A stretch of 54,822 nt of DNA, taken from the NCBI GenBank assembly GCA_012838545.1, contig DUPC01000041.1, forward strand, positions 1 to 54,822, given 5' to 3'. The notes below the pieces were generated by a model, which saw nothing but the letters and a program-made list of their open reading frames with translations, did no database searches and was not told where the DNA came from. The first letter of the stretch is position 1, and each line of letters opens with the position of its first letter. The stretch comes from Acholeplasmataceae bacterium. GTDB taxonomy: Bacteria; Bacillota_I; Bacilli_A; ML615J-28; CAG-313. Made by a program: the position numbers and the translations under genes. Below, in pieces: positions 1-5,876 of this stretch.

Positions 1-40
1 TTATAGCATAAATCATTCTTTGCTCCCTAAAGGACTGAAC

Positions 41-79
41 AAAAAAAGCAAAGTGTAAAAAGTTACATTTTGCTTTTTT
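41..79. terminator. bidirectional hairpin terminator
   Basis: An A-rich left arm and a T-rich right arm pair around a short loop (roughly 41-58 with 63-79), with the core AGCAAA pairing to TTTGCT and one mismatch. A runs on the left and T runs on the right would let it stop transcription in either direction. The gene it serves on the left lies outside the window. Confidence 0.5.
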
Positions 80-141
80 ATTTCTGTTCATTCTTTTGGG
101 TTCTCCCTAAAACTTTTTAAAGAACCTTTATTCTTTTGAAT

Positions 142-170
142 AAAAAACGAATCCCCAAGCAGGATTCGTT
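142..170 (-). terminator. rho-independent terminator of the RNase J gene
   Basis: Perfect 9-bp stem (146-154 with 162-170, AACGAATCC/GGATTCGTT) with a 7-nt loop. On the minus strand it is followed by a T run (complement of 141-147). It lies 13 nt past the rnj stop codon. Confidence 0.8.
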
Positions 171-182
171 ATTGGTATCTTA

Positions 183-1880
183 TTAAACAATCATAATAAT
201 CGGCACAATAAATGGTCGGCGTTCTGTTTCTTCATAAATATACTGGGAAAGTTGTTGCAAGATTTGGTGCCTAAAGTTTTTCACGATGATGTATTTATAA
301 CGGGCAAGCAGTCCTTTGAATATTTCGTCCGCTTTTTTGATTATTTTTTTGACTAAATCGGCGGATTTTTCCACATCGACAAACCCCTTGGTTTTGAGCG
401 TGGTCGGAGCCAAGATTTGCTTTTCCTTGTTTACCGTAAAGGCAATCGTAATAATTCCTTCATCGGCTAGGTGTTTGCGTTCTTTTAGAATGTTGCTGTC
501 GACGTCGCTTAGGCTGGAATCAAGATAGATATCGGTAGTAAATACCGCTGCCTTGGCTAACTTGGCGCCTTTTTCCGTGAAAGTCACAACGTCGCCGTTA
601 TCAAGAACAAAAGTATTTTCCTTTTTTAAACCCATATTAACGGCGATATTGGCATGTTTTTGCAACATATTATATTCGCCGTGAACTGGTAAAAAATATT
701 TCGGTTTGATTAGGGATAGCATTAATTGAATTTCCGCTTCCGAGGCGTGTCCCGTGGTGTGGGTATCGGTAAGTGGACTGTTTTTGATTACATTGGCACC
801 GGCTTGAACCATTTTGTTGATATTGCGATTAATGAATTGTTCATTGCCAGGAATTGCTTTACTTGAATAGATGACGGTATCGCCGGCTTGAAGTTTGATA
901 TGTTTGTGGGTGCCGTTGGCAATTCGCGATAAAGCTGCCATCGGTTCCCCTTGCGACCCCGTACAAAGCAAAGTAATCTTTTGGTCTTCAACATTCGATA
1001 GCTCACGGGTGTTGATAATGGTTCCTTTTGGTATATTGATGTATTTGAGCTTGGTAGCAACATCAATTGTTTTTTCCATACTGTGACCAAACACCACAAC
1101 TTTTCTTCCCGTTTTGTAACTGGCGTTCAAGATTTGTTGAACGCGGAATACATTGGAAGCAAAGGTAGCAACAATAATTCTTCCTTTGATTTGCGAGAAA
1201 AGATTTTGCATATTTTGGGCAATTTTCTTTTCCGAAAGGGAGAAATTGGTAATGTTCGCGTTGGTGCTGTCCGATAACAAACACAATACGCCTTCTTCGC
1301 CATAGCGTGCCATTTTATAGTAATCGGCTTTCTTGCCAATCGGGGTAAAGTCGAACTTGAAATCCCCCGTATAGATGACATAACCTAAATTGGTCTTAAT
1401 AGCAATTCCGAATGAATCGGGGATGCTGTGGTTGGTACGGAAAAATGATATTGAAAAATGAGGATATTTATATACCGAATCGTCGTTATAAGGGATTATA
1501 TTATAAGATAATTGTGGGTATTCGCGCATTTTATTGCGAATCAATCCTACTGCAAGCCCACTGGCATAAATGGCGGGGATTTTAACTTTTTGAACCAAAA
1601 ACGGAATGCCGCCGATGTGGTCTTCATGACCGTGGGTGATGAAGAGGCCCACAATCCGCTGTTCGTTTTCTTTGAGATAGGAGACATCGGGGATGATATA
1701 ATCGACACCCGGAGCTTCTCCCCCTGCAAACAATATTCCTGCATCGATTACGATGATTTGGTTTGCCACCTCAACGACGTACATATTCATTCCGACAGCG
1801 CCAAGTCCGCCTAAAGCAAATACTTTTACTTCATTGTTGGGATCTTTTCCTTTCTTGTTTTGTTTTTTACTTGAGTTCAT
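183..1880 (-). CDS. rnj: Ribonuclease J
   Basis: A metallo-beta-lactamase/beta-CASP ribonuclease that degrades and matures RNA in the cytoplasm of Firmicutes (5'-3' exonuclease plus endonuclease). The zinc motif HGHEDH lies at residues 83-88 of 565, after a conserved GGLGAVGMN stretch. Later metal and beta-CASP motifs are visible (DTHTTGHAS, PVHGEY), and the C-terminal domain is present. The length is close to the usual ~555 residues. The ATG at 1880 is preceded by AGAAAGGA. The basic Lys-rich N-terminus (about 15 residues) is a lineage-specific extension. It is transcribed alone, divergently from the HAD gene. Whether it is the J1 or J2 paralogue cannot be decided here. Confidence 0.95.
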   Translation of the reverse strand: MNSSKKQNKKGKDPNNEVKVFALGGLGAVGMNMYVVEVANQIIVIDAGILFAGGEAPGVDYIIPDVSYLKENEQRIVGLFITHGHEDHIGGIPFLVQKVKIPAIYASGLAVGLIRNKMREYPQLSYNIIPYNDDSVYKYPHFSISFFRTNHSIPDSFGIAIKTNLGYVIYTGDFKFDFTPIGKKADYYKMARYGEEGVLCLLSDSTNANITNFSLSEKKIAQNMQNLFSQIKGRIIVATFASNVFRVQQILNASYKTGRKVVVFGHSMEKTIDVATKLKYINIPKGTIINTRELSNVEDQKITLLCTGSQGEPMAALSRIANGTHKHIKLQAGDTVIYSSKAIPGNEQFINRNINKMVQAGANVIKNSPLTDTHTTGHASEAEIQLMLSLIKPKYFLPVHGEYNMLQKHANIAVNMGLKKENTFVLDNGDVVTFTEKGAKLAKAAVFTTDIYLDSSLSDVDSNILKERKHLADEGIITIAFTVNKEKQILAPTTLKTKGFVDVEKSADLVKKIIKKADEIFKGLLARYKYIIVKNFRHQILQQLSQYIYEETERRPFIVPIIMIV

Positions 1881-2046
1881 ATCTAATCCTTTCTATTTGT
1901 TAATTATTTAATCTATTATAATAGTATACCTTATTTTTGCCAAAATGGGAAGCAATAAGCAACTCAAATCAATCGGTTAGTAATTTAATAGTTAAATAAG
2001 CTAAAATGTGTTATACTACTTTCGAAGGAAATGAGGAGTATTACTT

Positions 2047-2832
2047 ATGATAAGACGCAAAGCCTTATTTGTTGATTTGGACGGCACGCTGTTTGATAAA
2101 CAAAACGGGATACCCAAATCGACAATTGACGCCTTAAACAATCTTTCTCCCGATGTCGATTTATATCTTGCCACCGGCAGGAGTTCTTATACATTGGCGG
2201 TAATTGAGGATATCATGCCTCTTTTTAAAGGGTTTTTGTTGTTAAACGGTCAACATGTTATGGTGGATAATCAAACCATCTTTTATAAACCCATGAAAAA
2301 AGCGGGTTTACTTAAGCTTCACGAAATCGCCTCAAAGTATCAAGCGCCAATCGGTTATGTTACTATTGACAAAGCATATGTTTATTCCTATTCAGAAGAT
2401 ATCCATAAATTTTTTTCGGAACGTTCCAATGACCGAATCGTCGATTGCCAAAAGGAAGATTTCGATTTTTCCGTTCCCGTTTCGATGGTTTGGCTGTTTG
2501 CGGGGACTGAGGTTATTGACGCAATGGCTAAAAGACTTCCCGAATTATCGTTCTTAAAATGGGGGCGTTTCGGTTGCGACATTGTGGATAAAGGCGAATC
2601 GAAACAGCGGGGAATAAAAGTAATCCAAGAAACATTCGGCTATTTGACCGAAGATATGTATGCCATCGGTAACGGAGAAAACGATGTCGAAATGTTCCAA
2701 GCAGTGGGAACCGCAATCGCCATGGGCAACAGTAACGACCACGTAAAAGAAAACGCTCATCTGGTGACAAGCGCTCTTTCCGAAGACGGAATTTACAAAG
2801 CCTTAAAACAATTAGGCTTGTTGGTTATTTGA
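2047..2832 (+). CDS. Cof-type HAD-IIB family phosphatase
   Basis: A cytoplasmic haloacid-dehalogenase superfamily hydrolase of the Cof/IIB subclass, which typically dephosphorylates sugar phosphates or flavin/PLP-type cofactors. Motif I is FVDLDGT with Asp10 as nucleophile and Asp12 as acid/base. Motif II is ATGRS, and motif IV is GNGENDVEMF near the C-terminus. The insert between motifs II and III is a type C2 cap. The 261-residue length is normal. GAGGAG precedes the ATG and a TATACT -10 lies at 2012-2017. The 3' end overlaps the converging def gene by 21 bp. The substrate cannot be read from sequence. Confidence 0.9.
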   Translation: MIRRKALFVDLDGTLFDKQNGIPKSTIDALNNLSPDVDLYLATGRSSYTLAVIEDIMPLFKGFLLLNGQHVMVDNQTIFYKPMKKAGLLKLHEIASKYQAPIGYVTIDKAYVYSYSEDIHKFFSERSNDRIVDCQKEDFDFSVPVSMVWLFAGTEVIDAMAKRLPELSFLKWGRFGCDIVDKGESKQRGIKVIQETFGYLTEDMYAIGNGENDVEMFQAVGTAIAMGNSNDHVKENAHLVTSALSEDGIYKALKQLGLLVI

Positions 2833-3405
2833 TGGTTCTTCCGGGAAAACAATCGGTTTACTGTTTTCGGGAACCAAAAAAGGATTGGCTTGATTAATTC
2901 TGTCGACAAACAAAAGGCCGTTTAAATGATCGTATTCGTGTTGGAATACAATCGCAATATAATTTTTCAAACGAAGGCGCACTTTTTTAAGTGCTCCTTT
3001 TTCGTATAAATAAGTATCCACGGTTACCCGGGTCGGACGGTGAATGTATCCAGGAGCTTCGCGGGGAACCGATAAACAAGCTTCGCCCATCGGCAGATAT
3101 GACAATTCATCGGAATAACTGACGATTTGGGGATTAATCATCGGGTACAAATGTTCATTTCCTTTTTCGTCGATTGCCCAAACGACTAGCATTCTTTTCG
3201 GCATACCTACTTGCACCGCCGCAATCCCCACCGAAGGGGTTAAATTATATTCTTGGGCGATTTCTTCATCCATGGAGTTATCGATATATTCAATCATCGA
3301 TAGAAGCAGTTTCTCGTCTTCTTGTGATAACGGCAGCGGTACTTCCTTTGATTTTTCTTTTAGAAGCGGATTTCCTTCTACGATAATGTCGGTTGCTTTA
3401 ATCAT
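2812..3405 (-). CDS. def: Peptide deformylase (type 2)
   Basis: Removes the formyl group from the N-terminal methionine of nascent proteins, using a metal ion. All three motifs are present: GIAAVQ (60-65), EACLS (108-112, metal ligand Cys110) and QHEYDH (155-160, ligands His156 and His160, catalytic Glu157). The second motif has Ala where Gly is usual (EGCLS). The long N-terminal helix region and 197-residue length fit the Gram-positive type 2 enzyme. The extreme 3' end overlaps the HAD gene on the other strand, so the two messages share a 21-nt complementary tail. Confidence 0.95.
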   Translation of the reverse strand: MIKATDIIVEGNPLLKEKSKEVPLPLSQEDEKLLLSMIEYIDNSMDEEIAQEYNLTPSVGIAAVQVGMPKRMLVVWAIDEKGNEHLYPMINPQIVSYSDELSYLPMGEACLSVPREAPGYIHRPTRVTVDTYLYEKGALKKVRLRLKNYIAIVFQHEYDHLNGLLFVDRINQANPFLVPENSKPIVFPEEPSNNQQA

Positions 3406-3482
3406 GTTTTCACCTCTAATCTCTTTTTAGATTATACTAAATAATGGAACATTATGCAAGCGGATTACAATTAACCCAAAAG

Positions 3483-3504
3483 AAAAAAGGGGGCCACCCC
3501 TTTT
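3483..3504 (-). terminator. rho-independent terminator after the YjcZ-like gene
   Basis: An 8-bp stem (3485-3492 with 3497-3504, AAAAGGGG/CCCCTTTT) with a 4-nt loop. On the minus strand it runs into a T run. It follows the stop codon of the small YjcZ-like gene. Confidence 0.7.
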
Positions 3505-3522
3505 CGCGACTATTTTCGATTA

Positions 3523-3663
3523 CTACCAGCGCACTGCGGTACCGATGATGACTAAAAGAATGAACAAGACTAAAATTAAGGCGTAACCGTAACCACCATA
3601 ATTTCCAAATCCACATGGGCTAACTGGTTGGCAACATCCATATCCATAGTTAGGTTGATACAT
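3523..3663 (-). CDS. YjcZ-family small spore/membrane peptide
   Basis: A 46-residue ORF. The Gly/Tyr/Cys-rich N-terminus (residues 5-26) is followed by one hydrophobic helix (about 28-44) ending in Arg-Trp. The string GGYGYALILVLFILLVIIG is the hallmark of the YjcZ sporulation peptide family of Bacilli. The start is supported by a strong AGGAGGGG just upstream. A CATACTATA box on the minus strand about 30 nt further upstream matches the sporulation sigma-K -10 consensus CATANNNTA, but I see no good -35. Its presence implies a sporulating organism. The exact role of the family is unknown. Confidence 0.85.
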   Translation of the reverse strand: MYQPNYGYGCCQPVSPCGFGNYGGYGYALILVLFILLVIIGTAVRW

Positions 3664-3757
3664 AAACTCCCCTCCTTTTGTCGTTAGACTACTTTATAGT
3701 ATGAGTTATGTATTGGGTTGGAATATGCGATAACCTATTTTTTTCTTTTGATGCATT

Positions 3758-4045
3758 TTAAAGCATCCGGTCAAACTCAGCTGCAACCTCGCCCCTGATT
3801 CCCAAATAGTTCTCTAAGCGCACCACGCGCTTTAACAATTCGCTGATTTGCCGTTTTTGTTCATTGATTTCCGTTTGCAATCTTTCAATCTCGTAATTAG
3901 GCATCATTTCTTCCCCCATCCACGGAGTTTGTCCCATTGACATCATCGGCTGCATTCCCTGAGGCATCATTGGTTGCATTCCCTGAGGCATCATCGGTTG
4001 GCCACTGAAACCAAATGGCATTTGGCGTTTTTTTCGGTTAAACAT
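3758..4045 (-). CDS. Met/Gln/Pro-rich coiled-coil protein, possible spore coat component
   Basis: A 95-residue protein. A basic start (residues 3-7) leads into a low-complexity segment with tandem MMPQGMQP repeats (about 18-36), then an amphipathic coiled-coil segment (about 50-80, ERLQTEINEQKRQ). I do not recognise a named family. It lies between the YjcZ-like gene and divergent ylbD, and a sigma-K-type promoter sits upstream, so a role in the spore coat is plausible but inferred. Such low-complexity Met/Gln/Pro proteins are common among coat proteins. Confidence 0.65.
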   Translation of the reverse strand: MFNRKKRQMPFGFSGQPMMPQGMQPMMPQGMQPMMSMGQTPWMGEEMMPNYEIERLQTEINEQKRQISELLKRVVRLENYLGIRGEVAAEFDRML

Positions 4046-4084
4046 CTTTTCCCTCGCTTTCCTTAAAATAATTGATTATCCATT

Positions 4085-4117
4085 CATAGTTTATGGTTTT
4101 TTTAGGTATTTGGTGCA
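4085..4117 (-). promoter_or_regulatory. candidate sigma-K-type promoter for the 95-residue protein
   Basis: Read on the minus strand, CACC (-35 region), a 16-nt gap and CATAAACTA match the Bacillus sigma-K pattern (mACm, 16-17 nt, CATANNNTA). It points at the gene starting at 4045, about 40 nt away. No sigma-A promoter is obvious there. The divergent ylbD shares the same short intergenic space. Confidence 0.5.
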
Positions 4118-4130
4118 CTTTTTCGCACCA
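4111..4130. repeat. short inverted repeat in divergent intergenic region
   Basis: Perfect 6-bp arms TGGTGC/GCACCA separated by 8 nt, between divergent coat-like genes and next to the candidate sigma-K -35. It could be a regulator site (for example for a sporulation regulator) or chance. Confidence 0.3.
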
Positions 4131-4171
4131 ATTCGACTTAAATGTAATAAACTAAAGTAGAGGTGAATGAT

Positions 4172-4522
4172 ATGGCTAGTCGGCTTGATGAATTTCGTGA
4201 GTTTGTCGCCCGTTTTCCCAAAGTTCATGACGAAGTGGCATCAGGAAGAAGAACATGGCAACAAATCTATGAAGATTGGGTGATTCTTGGCGAAAATCAT
4301 CACCAATGGGTACAGTATCAAGACGAAAACAAGGCAAAAGAACCGGTGGACTACTTAAGCGCCGATTCGCTAAAAAATGCTTTGAATTATTTAAAACGGA
4401 TTAACCCCGATTCTATCAGCAGAACGCTAAATACAATTTCCAAAGTCCTGCAAATAACGCAAGGATTTAATAATCGCAGACCAAATACCTTTAATTCCAA
4501 TAACAACAGTTGGTGGGATTAA
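4172..4522 (+). CDS. ylbD: YlbD-like spore coat protein
   Basis: A 116-residue protein. The N-terminal half matches the YlbD coat-protein family (LDEFREFVARFPKVHDEV, then GRRTWQQIYEDWVILGE, residues about 5-50). The C-terminal tail is Asn-rich and ends in Trp-Trp-Asp. The ATG at 4172 was chosen because AGAGGTG lies at the right distance; an in-frame GTG nine bases upstream falls inside that site. It overlaps ylbE by one base, as expected for a ylbD-ylbE pair known from Bacillus. The protein probably acts in the mother cell during coat assembly. The role comes from the family. Confidence 0.75.
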   Translation: MASRLDEFREFVARFPKVHDEVASGRRTWQQIYEDWVILGENHHQWVQYQDENKAKEPVDYLSADSLKNALNYLKRINPDSISRTLNTISKVLQITQGFNNRRPNTFNSNNNSWWD

Positions 4523-4746
4523 TGGATGCAAGTATTTTGAAGAAAATTTATGCAAATGAGTTGTATTTACGCTATCTTCGTTATAACCCTAAGTGGTATT
4601 TAATCCTCAATGAAAATCCCGGTGCCTACAAAGAGTTTGAACAAACGGTGAAAATTGCCACCAAACAAACCGCAAGCGACAAAATCGATAATTTTCGCAG
4701 ACAAGTGGATTTCATAAACGGAGTCATTCGTTACTTAAATAGTTAA
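4522..4746 (+). CDS. ylbE: YlbE-like family protein
   Basis: A 74-residue protein starting at the ATG that overlaps the ylbD stop (TAATG). It has the pattern of YlbE-like proteins: LRYNPKWYLILNENPGAYKEFEQ followed by a polar helical tail. The adjacency to ylbD is conserved in Bacillus. Its function is unknown. A perfect 13-bp palindrome right after the stop may terminate the pair. Confidence 0.75.
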   Translation: MDASILKKIYANELYLRYLRYNPKWYLILNENPGAYKEFEQTVKIATKQTASDKIDNFRRQVDFINGVIRYLNS

Positions 4747-4792
4747 CTGTCAAGTAAAATTACTTGACAGTTTGTTTATTTTAAGGTATAAT
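4745..4792 (+). promoter_or_regulatory. terminator palindrome overlapping the rpsP promoter
   Basis: A perfect 13-bp inverted repeat (4745-4757 and 4760-4772, AACTGTCAAGTAA) is followed by a T-rich tail and acts as a likely ylbE terminator. Its right arm contains TTGACA (4764-4769), which with TATAAT (4787-4792) and a 17-bp spacer forms a consensus sigma-A promoter for rpsP. One DNA element thus appears to end one transcript and start the next. Confidence 0.75.
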
Positions 4793-4820
4793 GGTTACAC
4801 TAATAAAGGAGGTAATTGAA

Positions 4821-5087
4821 ATGGCAGTAAAATTAAGATCACAACGTTTTGGTTCTAAGAAAAATCCTTTTTATCGGATAGTTGCGGCGGACTCAAGAAG
4901 CCCACGGGATGGACGGTTTATTGAGATTGTCGGTACATATAATCCTTTAACGGATCCTGCCCAAGTCAAATTTGATGAAGAAAAAGTATTGGCATGGTTG
5001 GAAAAAGGCGCAAAACCTACTGATACCGTCCGTTCACTTCTTGTTAAAGAAGGAATTATCGCCAAATTTGCTGAGAGCAAAAAGTAA
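4821..5087 (+). CDS. rpsP: 30S ribosomal protein bS16
   Basis: A component of the small ribosomal subunit. The protein is 88 residues, the standard length, with the typical start [20 protein letters not shown] and the [14 protein letters not shown] region. The ATG at 4821 was chosen because AAGGAGGT lies 7 nt upstream; an upstream in-frame ATG at 4791 lies inside the -10 box and cannot be used. It is followed 11 bp later by khpA, the usual Firmicutes arrangement. Confidence 0.97.
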   Translation: MAVKLRSQRFGSKKNPFYRIVAADSRSPRDGRFIEIVGTYNPLTDPAQVKFDEEKVLAWLEKGAKPTDTVRSLLVKEGIIAKFAESKK

Positions 5088-5098
5088 GGCGGTATCCG

Positions 5099-5359
5099 AT
5101 GGGTAAAATTAATTATGAACAATTGGTGTCAGAATTAATTAAACCGCTCGTTACGCATCCCGAAGATGTGGTTGTAAAAGAACAATTGCGTTCCGCCAAC
5201 CAAGTGCATGTAGAAGTAACAGTACATTCCGATGATGTCGGTCGCATTATCGGCAAAAAAGGTCGCGTGATAAATGCAGTGCGGACTATTGCGCATGCCG
5301 CCGCAACCCGCGATAAAATGCAACTGGAAATTAGTTTGACATCAGAAAACGAAGAATAA
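5099..5359 (+). CDS. khpA: KhpA (YlqC) RNA-binding KH-domain protein
   Basis: A small single-KH-domain protein of 86 residues. The RNA-binding GxxG loop is visible as IIGKKGRVI. In Firmicutes it pairs with KhpB/Jag and affects cell elongation and mRNA handling. The usual order is rpsP-khpA-rimM-trmD. Here the unit is cut off by a terminator right after the khpA stop and a metal-resistance cassette follows instead of rimM. Confidence 0.93.
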   Translation: MGKINYEQLVSELIKPLVTHPEDVVVKEQLRSANQVHVEVTVHSDDVGRIIGKKGRVINAVRTIAHAAATRDKMQLEISLTSENEE

Positions 5360-5390
5360 GGACATTGCCAAAAGGGCAGTGCCTTTTTTT
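5358..5390 (+). terminator. rho-independent terminator after khpA
   Basis: Arms 5358-5369 and 5375-5385 (AAGGACATTGCC/GGCAGTGCCTT, with one bulge and one G-T pair), followed by a run of seven T. It separates rpsP-khpA from the arsR-ATPase-rimM-trmD unit. Confidence 0.85.
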
Positions 5391-5503
5391 CTTTTTTTGT
5401 TACCTTTCTTGACTTTTATTGCCAGAAAATAGGATGATATTCTAAAAAATAATGTCTTTTTTCGTTTTTTTAGAAAACCAAAGCATAATTCTTTCTATAT
5501 TAT

Positions 5504-5532
5504 TTGACAAGCAAAAAGGAAAAGCGTATAAT
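5504..5532 (+). promoter_or_regulatory. consensus sigma-A promoter of the arsR-ATPase-rimM-trmD operon
   Basis: TTGACA (5504-5509), a 17-bp spacer and TATAAT (5527-5532). Transcription should start near 5539, inside the inverted repeat at 5536-5561. Confidence 0.9.
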
Positions 5533-5535
5533 ACT

Positions 5536-5561
5536 TATGAATAAATGTTCATATATTCATA
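5536..5561. promoter_or_regulatory. putative ArsR/SmtB-type operator
   Basis: A perfect 8-bp inverted repeat, TATGAATA, 10-nt gap, TATTCATA. It sits at the predicted transcript start and just upstream of the ArsR-type gene. Metal-sensing ArsR/SmtB repressors bind AT-rich dyads of this kind at the same position, so autoregulation is likely. Confidence 0.75.
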
Positions 5562-5583
5562 TATAATAATAATGAGGTTTTTT

Positions 5584-5868
5584 ATGGAGTATAGCAGAGA
5601 AATCACTAAGTTATCGCAGATGTTTGCCATTCTCGGGGAAGAATCGCGTTTAGCGATTGTGATGTTTTTAATGAATAAAGAATCCAGCGTCAGCGAATTG
5701 ACTGAAAGGTTGCAAATGACCCAATCCGCTGTTTCGCATCAATTGCGTATTTTACGTGACACCCAAATCGTCAAAAAGAATAAAAAAGGACGCCACGTTT
5801 ACTATAGCATTAATGATGAACATGTTCAGACTATTGTCGAATCCGGACTTAAACACATGTTACATTAG
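5584..5868 (+). CDS. ArsR/SmtB-family metal-responsive repressor
   Basis: A 94-residue winged-helix repressor that probably leaves its operator when Zn, Cd or Pb binds. The recognition helix region is SVSELTERLQMTQSAVSHQLRILRDTQIV, followed by the wing KKGRHVYYSIND. The C-terminal helix (DEHVQTIVESGLKHMLH) carries Asp and His residues in the position of the alpha-5 metal site of SmtB/CzrA. There is no ELCVCDL motif (alpha-3 Cys site), so a Zn-type alpha-5 sensor is more likely. The ATG at 5584 is chosen over upstream in-frame starts that fall inside the operator. The gap to the ATPase gene is 8 bp. Confidence 0.88.
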   Translation: MEYSREITKLSQMFAILGEESRLAIVMFLMNKESSVSELTERLQMTQSAVSHQLRILRDTQIVKKNKKGRHVYYSINDEHVQTIVESGLKHMLH

Positions 5869-5876
5869 GGGGCCAC

